Positions 7,708 through 15,313 of a DNA stretch of 23,587 nucleotides are shown here, one piece after another. The position numbers and the translations under genes are program-made. A model generated the notes under the pieces. The model was given only the letters and a program-made list of their open reading frames with translations, was not told the DNA's origin and ran no database searches. Numbering within the stretch: position 1 is the stretch's first letter; the number at the start of each line of letters is the position of its first letter. Origin of the DNA: a bacterium (GTDB lineage Bacteria > JALSQH01); contig JALSQH010000252.1 of NCBI GenBank assembly GCA_026985515.1, forward strand, positions 1-23,587. The letters are read 5' to 3'.

Positions 7708-8685
7708 ATGGGAAACGCTATAGTATATATTGAAACAAGAGATGGTGCTTTGAAAAAAGCTTCACTTTCAGCAGTCAGTGCTGCAAAAGATTATGTTTCA
7801 AAGGCTGGTGGAGATGTAATTCTTGCAGTGCTGGGTAACAATGTGGACTCCGTTGCTGAGGAAGTAGCAAAACTTGGTGTGGCAAAAGTTCTTAAGGCTC
7901 AGGGGGCAGATCTTGAAAACTATGTGGCTGAAAGCTATACCCAGGTATTGAAACAGATAGCAGAGGCGAACGACGCATCCGCCATTTTTGGAACTGCAAC
8001 TGCACAGGGAAAGGACCTGCTTCCAAGGCTTGCAGCCGCCCTCGGAGCTGGAATGGCAAGCGATATCCTTGAAATCATAGATGATAAAACCTTTAAGAGA
8101 CCCATGTACGCCGGAAATGTAATTGCTGAGGTAGAAATTTCAACTCCTGTTAAAGTCCTCTCTGTAAGAAGCACAGCCTTCCCCCACGCTGAGGCAGGAG
8201 ACACAGCTGCACCCATTGAGGATTTCTCCTACTCACTTGACTCTTCAAAGGTAAAAACAAAATTCGTAAAATTTGAAGAGATCAAATCTGAGAGACCCGA
8301 ACTCACAGAGGCAGAGATTGTTATTTCTGGTGGTAGAGGAGTCAAGGGTCCTGAAGGATTCAAGATGCTTGAGGAACTCGCCGACATACTCAACGCAGCA
8401 ATTGGTGCCAGCAGGGCTGCCGTTGATGCTGGATGGGTACCCAACGATCTCCAGGTTGGTCAGACAGGTAAAATCGTGGCACCCAATCTCTACATCGCAT
8501 GTGGAATTTCCGGAGCCATTCAGCACCTTGCCGGTATGAAGGATTCAAAGGTCATCGTGGCAATCAACAAAGATCCAGATGCTCCCATTTTCCAGGTAGC
8601 TGATTACGGCCTGGTTGCAGATTTCTTCAAAGTGTGGCCGGAATTTGTTGAGAAAGTAAAGCAACTTAAGGCTGAAGAAGGTTAA
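7708..8685 (+). CDS. etfA: Electron transfer flavoprotein, alpha subunit
   Basis: The 325-residue large ETF subunit holds the redox-active FAD. The N-terminal domain (1-190) forms the complex with EtfB; the C-terminal domain (about 203-325) binds FAD, with SGGRGVKGPEGF (207-218), SRAAVDAGW (235-243), GQTGKIVAP (251-259) and the family signature beginning LYIACGISGAIQHLAGMKDS (261-280) and running on to VIVAIN. All expected flavin-contact residues I can place are present. The ATG follows AAGGAG and lies 21 bases after the etfB stop. A strong intrinsic terminator begins 3 bases after the stop codon, so this is the last gene of the fadR operon. Confidence 0.97.
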   Translation: MGNAIVYIETRDGALKKASLSAVSAAKDYVSKAGGDVILAVLGNNVDSVAEEVAKLGVAKVLKAQGADLENYVAESYTQVLKQIAEANDASAIFGTATAQGKDLLPRLAAALGAGMASDILEIIDDKTFKRPMYAGNVIAEVEISTPVKVLSVRSTAFPHAEAGDTAAPIEDFSYSLDSSKVKTKFVKFEEIKSERPELTEAEIVISGGRGVKGPEGFKMLEELADILNAAIGASRAAVDAGWVPNDLQVGQTGKIVAPNLYIACGISGAIQHLAGMKDSKVIVAINKDPDAPIFQVADYGLVADFFKVWPEFVEKVKQLKAEEG

Positions 8686-8688
8686 TTG

Positions 8689-8716
8689 ACGAGGGGAGAT
8701 TTCCCCTCGTTTTTTT
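8689..8716 (+). terminator. Intrinsic terminator after etfA
   Basis: ACGAGGGGA (8689-8697) and TCCCCTCGT (8702-8710) form a perfect 9-base stem with a 4-base loop, followed by six more Ts (8711-8716). It is a textbook rho-independent terminator closing fadR-etfB-etfA. Its T run ends only 7 bases before the next start codon. Confidence 0.95.
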
Positions 8717-8723
8717 ATGAAAA

Positions 8724-9755
8724 ATGCCTCTTTTTCGTGAGGAAGTTTTAGATTTTCTGGGAACTGTGGGTATTTATCAGATAGTGATGCCAACTCCTTT
8801 TCCACAGGCGGGTGATGTATACTCTTTTTTAATCAGAAGAGAAGATAAATTCATACTCTTTGATGCCGGTCTCAAGACAGAGGAAGCAAAGGAAGCATTC
8901 TTCCATTTTATAAAAAAATACAACATTGATCTGTGGCAGATTGAAAAGATTATTCTTTCCCACGGCCACATAGATCATTATGGTCTTGCCAGTTTCATCA
9001 GTGAAAAAAGTGGGGCAAAAATTTTCATTCATGAGAAAGACAGGCTCAAGGTACATAAAGATTACCTGAAAATCTACGACGAAGGCGCCGCAGTATACCA
9101 CGAATTTTTCGTAAAAAATGGCATGCCAGAAAAATTATCCAGGGCACTTATAGAGGTCGGAAAGAATTTTAATTTTTTTGCAGATCAGCTGGAAGATATT
9201 GACACAGTGGATGAAGGTGACATCATAGAGTACGATGGTGGCAGATTCAGGGTGATTCATCTTCCAGGCCACACACCGGGATGCATAGGCCTTCACGATG
9301 AAGAAAGAGGGATCATGCTGGGTGGTGATACTCTCCTGGCAAAAATTTCTCCAAACCCCATAATTGAACTGGGAGAAAAGGGCGAAGAAGAGAGGTTCAA
9401 AAGCCTTCCCACATATTTCTCCAGTCTCAAGAGAATTGAATCCCTTTCTTTAAAAATGGTAATACCTGCCCATGGAGAATGTATTACCGAACCATCCCGA
9501 ACGATTGCCACACTAAGAAAATTCTATTCGTTGAGGCAGAGAAAAATTCTGCATGTACTTGAAAATGGTCCTCTAACCCCATTTGAACTTGCAGTCACTC
9601 TTTTCCCCGAGAGAAAAAATGAAATTTTTCTCATCTTCTCAGAAGTGATAGGAAACCTGGATATGCTCGAAGAAGAGGGAAGGGTTGAGAAAGAAGAAAG
9701 GAATGGTAAGATTTACTACAGGAGAAGCAAAAATGAGCTGGCTGTTAACAGATAA
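8724..9755 (+). CDS. Metallo-beta-lactamase-fold hydrolase with C-terminal winged-helix region (LACTB2-like)
   Basis: The 343-residue protein has all metal ligands of the MBL fold: HGHIDH at 80-85, H183 in LPGHTPG, D202 in GGDTL and H250 in PAHGE. After the fold, residues 270-343 (beginning RKFYSLRQRKI) look like a helical/winged-helix tail, as in LACTB2-like enzymes, some of which cleave RNA and others small esters or thioesters. The substrate cannot be read. The ATG at 8724 is the first in frame but has no ribosome binding site, and it sits 7 bases beyond the etfA terminator; GTG at 8766 is an alternative. The alpha/beta hydrolase gene overlaps its end. A role in acyl-CoA or lipid metabolism would fit the neighbours but is inference. 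Confidence 0.9.
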   Translation: MPLFREEVLDFLGTVGIYQIVMPTPFPQAGDVYSFLIRREDKFILFDAGLKTEEAKEAFFHFIKKYNIDLWQIEKIILSHGHIDHYGLASFISEKSGAKIFIHEKDRLKVHKDYLKIYDEGAAVYHEFFVKNGMPEKLSRALIEVGKNFNFFADQLEDIDTVDEGDIIEYDGGRFRVIHLPGHTPGCIGLHDEERGIMLGGDTLLAKISPNPIIELGEKGEEERFKSLPTYFSSLKRIESLSLKMVIPAHGECITEPSRTIATLRKFYSLRQRKILHVLENGPLTPFELAVTLFPERKNEIFLIFSEVIGNLDMLEEEGRVEKEERNGKIYYRRSKNELAVNR

Positions 9756-10512
9756 AGGAAAAATTTATTTCAGAAGCAATACGGATCAGCTTGAAGACAG
9801 GCCACTTCTCATTCTTCTACATGGTGCAGGAAGTGATAGCAGGGTATGGACTGCTCTCTTTCCCCTTCTTAAAGAAGATATTTCTGTTGTTACTCCTGAC
9901 CTGCCCGGCCATGGTAAAAGCGAAGGGAAGGCTGCCAGTGATCTCTCAGAGTATCTCTGGATAGTGGATGCCCTGTCTGAGGAGTTCAGAGCGGAAAAAT
10001 TTTTCCTTGGGGGACATTCGATGGGTGGCGCGATCACCCTTCTCTATTCAATAAAGAATCGGGAAAAGCTCATGGGAAGCATCATTATTGCTTCATCATC
10101 AACACTGCCGGTAAATCCCCAGCTGTTTGATGTGATACAGAACAATTTCGAGCTGACAGCTTCCCTTTCCACGCAGTTTTCCTTTTCAAAGAGCGGGGAA
10201 GATGTGGATTTCTACAGGGAAATGACAACTCAGATGATAAAGGAAAATGGTTCTGAAACCCTATACATAGATATGAAGGCATGTGACAATTATTCTGTTG
10301 AGAAAGAGCTTAATACTCTTACCATGCCCAAATTGCTCCTTGCGGGTGAAAAGGACAGAATGGTTTCAATTAAAAACATTGAAGAATTTTATTCACAATT
10401 ACCCGACCCGAAGGAATTGAAAATCTTCAGTGAAGCCGGGCACATGGTTATACTGGAAGAACCGGAAGGGGTATCCTCAGCAATTAAAAAGTTTGTTCTA
10501 TCTGCTCACTAA
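9733..10512 (+). CDS. Alpha/beta hydrolase (esterase/lipase-like)
   Basis: The 259-residue protein has the complete alpha/beta-hydrolase set: the oxyanion segment LLHGAGSDSRVW (28-39), the nucleophile elbow GHSMGG with Ser96, acid Asp208 in GEKDRMV and His237 in EAGHMV. Members hydrolyse esters, thioesters or C-C bonds; the substrate is unknown. I start at ATG 9733, which follows AGGAGA with good spacing; the frame opens earlier (9685) but without such a site. It overlaps the metallo-beta-lactamase gene by 23 bases, so the two are probably translated together. Its end overlaps the universal stress protein gene, coming from the other strand, by 15 bases, and no terminator lies between them. 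Confidence 0.92.
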   Translation: MSWLLTDKGKIYFRSNTDQLEDRPLLILLHGAGSDSRVWTALFPLLKEDISVVTPDLPGHGKSEGKAASDLSEYLWIVDALSEEFRAEKFFLGGHSMGGAITLLYSIKNREKLMGSIIIASSSTLPVNPQLFDVIQNNFELTASLSTQFSFSKSGEDVDFYREMTTQMIKENGSETLYIDMKACDNYSVEKELNTLTMPKLLLAGEKDRMVSIKNIEEFYSQLPDPKELKIFSEAGHMVILEEPEGVSSAIKKFVLSAH

Positions 10513-11331
10513 AAAGGGCACATCAAGATTCCTTAACAGGTACATGGCTGTTGAACCCACAATCATCTCAATGAGGAAGTGGTGGCCAACAGCTCCCAGA
10601 ACGAGCATATCAAAACCCTCTTTTTTCACAAGTTGCTCAATCTCATGATGGGGGGAACCTTCGAGTTTTATGTATTCTACATCAATGCTGAATGGCTTCA
10701 TATAGATCTCCACTTCCTCCATTATTCTGTCAGCTTTTGAAGGAGAAGCCACAGTTACAACACCAAGGGGGAGGGAAAGTTTTTCAGAGAAGTGGGCAGC
10801 AAGTTCCATCGCCCTCCTTGCAACCTTGCTTCCATCGTATGCCAGAAGGGGTTTTTTTATCTCCCTGAATTTCTCCGGTACAATCAGAAGAGAGGTGGGA
10901 GTTTTTCTGAGTACCCCCTCGGTGGTGGAACCAATCTGATCCCTCTCATATTTCGAGTGAATTCCCCGTTTCCCCATTATTATCAGATCTGCAAGTTTCG
11001 CCTTTTCAACAATTCTGTTTGAAACAATTCCTGAATCAAGAAATGACTGACAGGTTATTCCACTCTTCTTCATTTTTTCACAGAAATTTTCAAGTATCAT
11101 CCTGCCCTGTTCCTCAAGCAATTCCTTCATCTTACCTGTTAAATTAACCAGAGGTTCCATCCCCATGGCACCTGAAAGATCATGAAAAAAAGGACCTTCA
11201 AGTGCAATAATATCAACCACATGTAATGCGATAACCTCTGAATTCCAGCTTTCGTGTATAAATTCAGCGTAATCTCCAATGGAAACATCATATTCGGAAC
11301 CATCAACCGGGGCAAGTATAACCTTAAACAT
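10498..11331 (-). CDS. Universal stress protein with two UspA domains
   Basis: The 277-residue cytosolic protein has two tandem UspA folds, about 1-152 and 160-277. Each starts with the usual strand and acidic loop (APVDGSE; AYDGSK). Domain 2 has the ATP-binding pattern Gly-2-Gly-9-Gly-Ser exactly (GAVG at 246-249, GS at 259-260); domain 1 has the same with ten residues between (GKRG at 120-123, GS at 134-135), so both may bind ATP. USPs modulate stress survival, motility or transport, and frequently sit near ion transporters; here ktrB-ktrA lie about 2 kb away on the other strand. The ATG follows AAAGGAGGG. A good promoter lies just upstream, so it is a single-gene unit. Confidence 0.93.
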   Translation of the reverse strand: MFKVILAPVDGSEYDVSIGDYAEFIHESWNSEVIALHVVDIIALEGPFFHDLSGAMGMEPLVNLTGKMKELLEEQGRMILENFCEKMKKSGITCQSFLDSGIVSNRIVEKAKLADLIIMGKRGIHSKYERDQIGSTTEGVLRKTPTSLLIVPEKFREIKKPLLAYDGSKVARRAMELAAHFSEKLSLPLGVVTVASPSKADRIMEEVEIYMKPFSIDVEYIKLEGSPHHEIEQLVKKEGFDMLVLGAVGHHFLIEMIVGSTAMYLLRNLDVPFLVSR

Positions 11332-11350
11332 TTACCCTCCTTTTTCTTTC

Positions 11351-11379
11351 AGAATAAGGATTTCTTAAAATTCTGTCAA
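11351..11379 (-). promoter_or_regulatory. Predicted promoter of the universal stress protein gene
   Basis: On the minus strand a perfect TTGACA (11374-11379) and TATTCT (11351-11356) are 17 bases apart. Transcription would begin near 11344, leaving about 13 leader bases that contain the AAAGGAGGG ribosome binding site. This is a conventional leader, unlike the divergent gene beside it. Confidence 0.7.
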
Positions 11380-11409
11380 TCAAAAGAACCCCAAAATTTA
11401 TCCATTCCC

Positions 11410-11438
11410 TTGCGAACTAATCCCATCAGGGTTAAAAT
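11410..11438 (+). promoter_or_regulatory. Predicted promoter of the propeller-ktrBA-ribF operon
   Basis: TTGCGA (11410-11415) and TAAAAT (11433-11438) are 17 bases apart. The -10 box ends 8 bases before the ATG at 11447, so the transcript would begin about at the start codon. No ribosome binding site is visible, which agrees with a nearly leaderless mRNA. Confidence 0.6.
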
Positions 11439-11446
11439 TTTACCAT

Positions 11447-13273
11447 ATGAAGAAACTTTTTTTTCTGCTGATGTTATTCTCCGCTCTTAATCTGAGAGGG
11501 GAAATTCTATATGTGGGATCAGCCACTGAAGGGCTTGTCGTTCTTGATCGCAGTGGAAATGATTTTTCAATTCTATCAGTGGTACCCCTCAATGGTGAAA
11601 TAAGAAGCATCAGGCGAAATGGAAATTTTCTCTATGTGGCAGCAGGAACGGGCGGTGTATATGTTCTCAGTCTGAGTGATCCCCGAAATCCGGAGGTGGT
11701 GGCGCAGTATGATACAAGAGGGTTTGCCTACGACATAGCCCCCTATAGGAACTTTGTTTTCGTATCAGATTTTGAGGACGGAGTAAAGATTTTCAGGCTT
11801 AATGGAAAAGAACTGCAGAAAATTGCGACCATTAAATTGATAGATATGAGTATGGGAATAAAGGTCTCCTTTCCCTACCTGTTTGTCTCCAACGGTAACA
11901 ATGGAGTGCAGATCTACAATATAAAAAATCCTTGCTCACCAAAACTTATCAGAGGTATCGACACACCCGGTATAGCATGGGACATTGATTCTGACGGCAG
12001 GTTCATCTACGTTGCACTTAAAGACAGTGGCTTTGCTATCTATGATTTTTCAAAACCTCCTTCTGCTCCACTGGTGTCTCAGACCAGCATAAAGGGAGTG
12101 GTTTTCAAATTAAAGTTAAAAGATAAAAAACTCTACCTGCTAATCACAGGATCAGAAGTGCATGAAGGAAATCCTGAGACAAAAGGACTGCTTATTTACG
12201 ATGTCAGCAACCCGGCTGAACCCTCTATGATCGGGAAATTCGACAGGGAACTGATTCATGATTTTTTTATTGAAAATGGGAAAATTTATCTTGCCCTGAC
12301 GAGCCACGGCCTTGGAGTTCTTGATGTTTCAAATCCCGCAAAACCTCAGCTTACATCCATTTTCAACATAGGTAACAGGGCAGTGGATGTGTGGTGTAAC
12401 GGAAGTGTGGCAGCAGTTGCAGATAATGAAGGCGGAGCAAAAATCATAAACGTTTCAAATCCTTCACAGGCAGTAATCACAACCTATGTACCATCCAGGG
12501 GAAAAACTCTCAGCGTGTGCGGAATGGGTGATCTTCTCTTCATTCCAGATACAGAAAAGGGTGTATATGTTTACAACATCTCCAACCCCCGGCACCCCTA
12601 CCTGGTAAGCACAATAAAAAAGAAGGGTGCAACAAGGGTGGTTTGTGAAAAGGGTTATTTATATGTTCTCTACCGGGGTTATGGTATTAAGATCTATCAG
12701 ATGACACCAAAACCATACTGGATAGCCGAGCTGCTTTCGGGGGGTAAACAGATTGAAGATATTGCCGTTGGAGAGGGCAGACTCTACCTCTCAGAAGGAT
12801 GGAATGGAATTACTCTCATAAACATTACAAGAATGACCCGGCCCGAACCAACTTCCCACATGGCTTCCCTTTACGAAACCACGGGAATTGCCGCAAAGGG
12901 GAAGTACTTCTACACAGCAAGGGACCAGGCAGGGATGATGATAGGTAATGCTGAGGATTTTTACAACACATTTGAGATTTCTCACGTCAATTTAAACATT
13001 CACACTGCAGGAATAAAAGTCCACAAAAACTACGTCCTTCTGGCAGGGAAAGCAAATGGGGCTTACGTGATTGATGTTTCAGATCCAGAAAAACCGTATG
13101 TTATTTCACACCTGAAGACTCCCGGAGAGGTGCAGAATATCTATATGTGGCAGAACAGACTCTGTATAGCTGATGGTTGGAATGGGTTTATCATCGCTGA
13201 CTTTACAGACAGGGAAAAGCCAAAAATATTAAGCGACCTTCTCTGGTTTACACCCTCAGCAATTGTAAAATAA
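11447..13273 (+). CDS. Secreted LVIVD-repeat beta-propeller protein, 14 repeat units
   Basis: The 608-residue protein begins with a Sec-type signal (MKK, then about 10 hydrophobic residues; cleavage probably between residues 13 and 19). The rest consists of LVIVD-type repeats, recognised by a strand such as LYVA followed by GxxxYDVSNPxxP. The strand recurs at about residues 22, 63, 105, 146, 188, 230, 281, 322, 364, 406, 447, 488, 530 and 573, that is 14 units spaced 41-43 residues with one 51-residue step at the middle. Two seven-bladed propellers would account for this. Such proteins are generally exported and bind partners or polymers; no catalytic motif is visible. It is the first gene of a long co-oriented unit, 13 bases ahead of ktrB. 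The start codon lacks a ribosome binding site. Confidence 0.92.
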   Translation: MKKLFFLLMLFSALNLRGEILYVGSATEGLVVLDRSGNDFSILSVVPLNGEIRSIRRNGNFLYVAAGTGGVYVLSLSDPRNPEVVAQYDTRGFAYDIAPYRNFVFVSDFEDGVKIFRLNGKELQKIATIKLIDMSMGIKVSFPYLFVSNGNNGVQIYNIKNPCSPKLIRGIDTPGIAWDIDSDGRFIYVALKDSGFAIYDFSKPPSAPLVSQTSIKGVVFKLKLKDKKLYLLITGSEVHEGNPETKGLLIYDVSNPAEPSMIGKFDRELIHDFFIENGKIYLALTSHGLGVLDVSNPAKPQLTSIFNIGNRAVDVWCNGSVAAVADNEGGAKIINVSNPSQAVITTYVPSRGKTLSVCGMGDLLFIPDTEKGVYVYNISNPRHPYLVSTIKKKGATRVVCEKGYLYVLYRGYGIKIYQMTPKPYWIAELLSGGKQIEDIAVGEGRLYLSEGWNGITLINITRMTRPEPTSHMASLYETTGIAAKGKYFYTARDQAGMMIGNAEDFYNTFEISHVNLNIHTAGIKVHKNYVLLAGKANGAYVIDVSDPEKPYVISHLKTPGEVQNIYMWQNRLCIADGWNGFIIADFTDREKPKILSDLLWFTPSAIVK

Positions 13274-13286
13274 ATCTGGAACAATC

Positions 13287-14645
13287 ATGAGAAATTTAAG
13301 AACATTCTTCACCCCTTCAAGAATAATTGTTTTCAGTTTTGCCGCCACAATCCTGACCGGAGCCCTGATCCTTCTGCTTCCAGGTACACACAGGGTAAAA
13401 GTCTCCTTTATAGACGCACTTTTCATGAGCACCTCTGCAGTGTGTGTCACGGGTCTATCCCTCTACGATATATCGAGCCAGTTCACTCATTTTGGCCAGT
13501 TAGTTATAATGACTCTTTTCCAGATAGGTGGACTGGGGATAATGACTTTTTCCATCTTCTTCGCCTACATTCTGAGAAAAGACATATCAATGATTGGCAT
13601 GCACACCATTCTCTCCACCTTTGCACCAGATAAAAAGATGAACAGACTGAAACTAATAACCGGCGTGGTCAGATTCACCTTTATTTTCGAAGGCATAGGG
13701 GCACTTCTGCTGACCCTCTACTTTATCCTTGAAGAGAGTTACCCGCTGGGAAAGGCGATCTATTACGCAATCTTCCATTCAATCAGTGCTTTCTGTAATG
13801 CCGGATTTTCCCTTTTCCCCGACAGTTTCATGAGATTCAAAAGCAGTCTCTTCTTCAATCTTGTAATAACTCTTCTGATTATCACGGGTGGAATAGGATT
13901 TATTGTAATCCTTGAAATCTACTACAGAATAAAGGGAGAAATCCAGAGTTTCAGCCTTCATACAAAAATGGCCCTCATCGTAACATTTATTCTCATCACT
14001 GCCGGTACACTTACAATTTATTTTCTGGAAAATCACTTCTACTTTGCCACCCATCACTTTACCACAGGTGAAAAAATACTTGCCTCATACTTTCAGGCTG
14101 TCACTGCAAGAACTGCCGGTTTCAACACCATCGATATTGGTGCTCTCTCAAGCGGCACACTTTTCTTTCTGGTGATGCTCATGTTCATTGGTGCCTCTCC
14201 CGGATCAACAGGAGGTGGAATCAAAACGACAGCAGCTGGTGTTCTCTTCGCAGTTTTTATCAACAGATTAAAGGGAAGAACAAACATCAGATTCATGAAC
14301 AGAACCATAGGACAGGAAACTGTCTCAAGAGCCATTGCCATCGCCATAAGTTCATTTATCCTCATCTCCCTCGCCCTTCTTACTCTGACATTCATCTATC
14401 AGATCCATCCATTCTTTAAGGGGAAGGATCCATTCCTGCAGCTGCTATTTGAAGAGGTTTCTGCCTTTGGAACTGTGGGATTATCAACGGGTATAACGCC
14501 ATCCCTTGATAATTATTCAAAAATTGTTTTAATAATCTTGATGTTTGTTGGAAGAGTGGGACCTCTTGCTCTCGCCTTTGCTATAGGAGGTGAAGGCAAG
14601 GAGGACAAAATCATATACTCAGAAGAAAACCTGATGGTGGGATAA
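13287..14645 (+). CDS. ktrB: Potassium uptake channel subunit of the KtrB/TrkH family
   Basis: The 452-residue integral membrane protein moves K+ (with Na+ in many KtrB systems) across the inner membrane. Four pore-loop repeats each contribute a filter glycine: CVTGLS (G56), CNAGFS (G173), RTAGFNT (G278) and GTVGLS (G398). The flexible gate loop GASPGSTGGGIKTT (302-315) and the conserved membrane arginine R423 (FVGRVGPLAL) are present. The length suits KtrB rather than the longer TrkH. The ATG at 13287 follows only a weak GGAA, and the stop overlaps the ktrA start (TAATG), as expected for a channel and its cytosolic gating ring. Confidence 0.95.
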   Translation: MRNLRTFFTPSRIIVFSFAATILTGALILLLPGTHRVKVSFIDALFMSTSAVCVTGLSLYDISSQFTHFGQLVIMTLFQIGGLGIMTFSIFFAYILRKDISMIGMHTILSTFAPDKKMNRLKLITGVVRFTFIFEGIGALLLTLYFILEESYPLGKAIYYAIFHSISAFCNAGFSLFPDSFMRFKSSLFFNLVITLLIITGGIGFIVILEIYYRIKGEIQSFSLHTKMALIVTFILITAGTLTIYFLENHFYFATHHFTTGEKILASYFQAVTARTAGFNTIDIGALSSGTLFFLVMLMFIGASPGSTGGGIKTTAAGVLFAVFINRLKGRTNIRFMNRTIGQETVSRAIAIAISSFILISLALLTLTFIYQIHPFFKGKDPFLQLLFEEVSAFGTVGLSTGITPSLDNYSKIVLIILMFVGRVGPLALAFAIGGEGKEDKIIYSEENLMVG

Positions 14646-15313
14646 TGAAGAAAAGATTAAAAGTGGCAGTAATAGGTCTGGGAAGTTTTGGTTCAGAAAT
14701 AGTTAAAACATTGTTCAATCTTGGCCACGAAGTTGTGGCCATAGACAACAGAAAGGAACTTGTTCAGGCCATTCAGCCATATGCCACCATTGCAGTGACC
14801 CTCGATGCAACGGATAAAGAGGCTCTGGAAGAGGCGGGACTTGTGAATATGGATGTGTGCATTGTAAGCATTGGAGAACCAATGGAAACCAGCATTCTGG
14901 CAACTCTCTATGCAAAGGAACTGGGAGTAGAAAGGGTAATCGTAAAGGCCACCAACGATACACATGCCACAATCATGAAAAAAATCGGCGCAGATGAAAT
15001 AATCAATCCCGAAAGAGACATGGCTGTGAGGGTGGCGTATAAGATAGCATCAAAGAATGTTTTCGACATCACACACTTTGAAAGCGGATTCAGTTTCATT
15101 GAAATCAAGGCCCCGGATGAACTGGTGGGACAGACCCTTATTGAAAGCAGAATAAGAAACAAGTATGGTGTCTTTGTTGTTGCCATAAAAAAGAAAAACA
15201 TGGATACACCCATAATCGTTCCCGATCCTGAAACCCCCATAGAAAGGGATGATATCCTAATGCTCATCGGGTCAAAAGAAGCGATAACAAAATTTCAGGA
15301 TAAGTTCTCGTGA
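14645..15313 (+). CDS. ktrA: Potassium uptake regulatory ring subunit, KtrA (RCK domains)
   Basis: The 222-residue protein has an N-terminal RCK/TrkA-N Rossmann domain (about 1-135) with the nucleotide loop GLGSFG (11-16) and an acidic residue at the end of the second strand (AIDNRKE, D34), and a C-terminal TrkA-C domain (about 141-222). Family members form an octameric ring that opens KtrB when ATP rather than ADP is bound, some also responding to NAD(H) or c-di-AMP. The start overlaps the ktrB stop by one base; the end overlaps ribF by four bases (GTGA). Confidence 0.95.
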   Translation: MKKRLKVAVIGLGSFGSEIVKTLFNLGHEVVAIDNRKELVQAIQPYATIAVTLDATDKEALEEAGLVNMDVCIVSIGEPMETSILATLYAKELGVERVIVKATNDTHATIMKKIGADEIINPERDMAVRVAYKIASKNVFDITHFESGFSFIEIKAPDELVGQTLIESRIRNKYGVFVVAIKKKNMDTPIIVPDPETPIERDDILMLIGSKEAITKFQDKFS

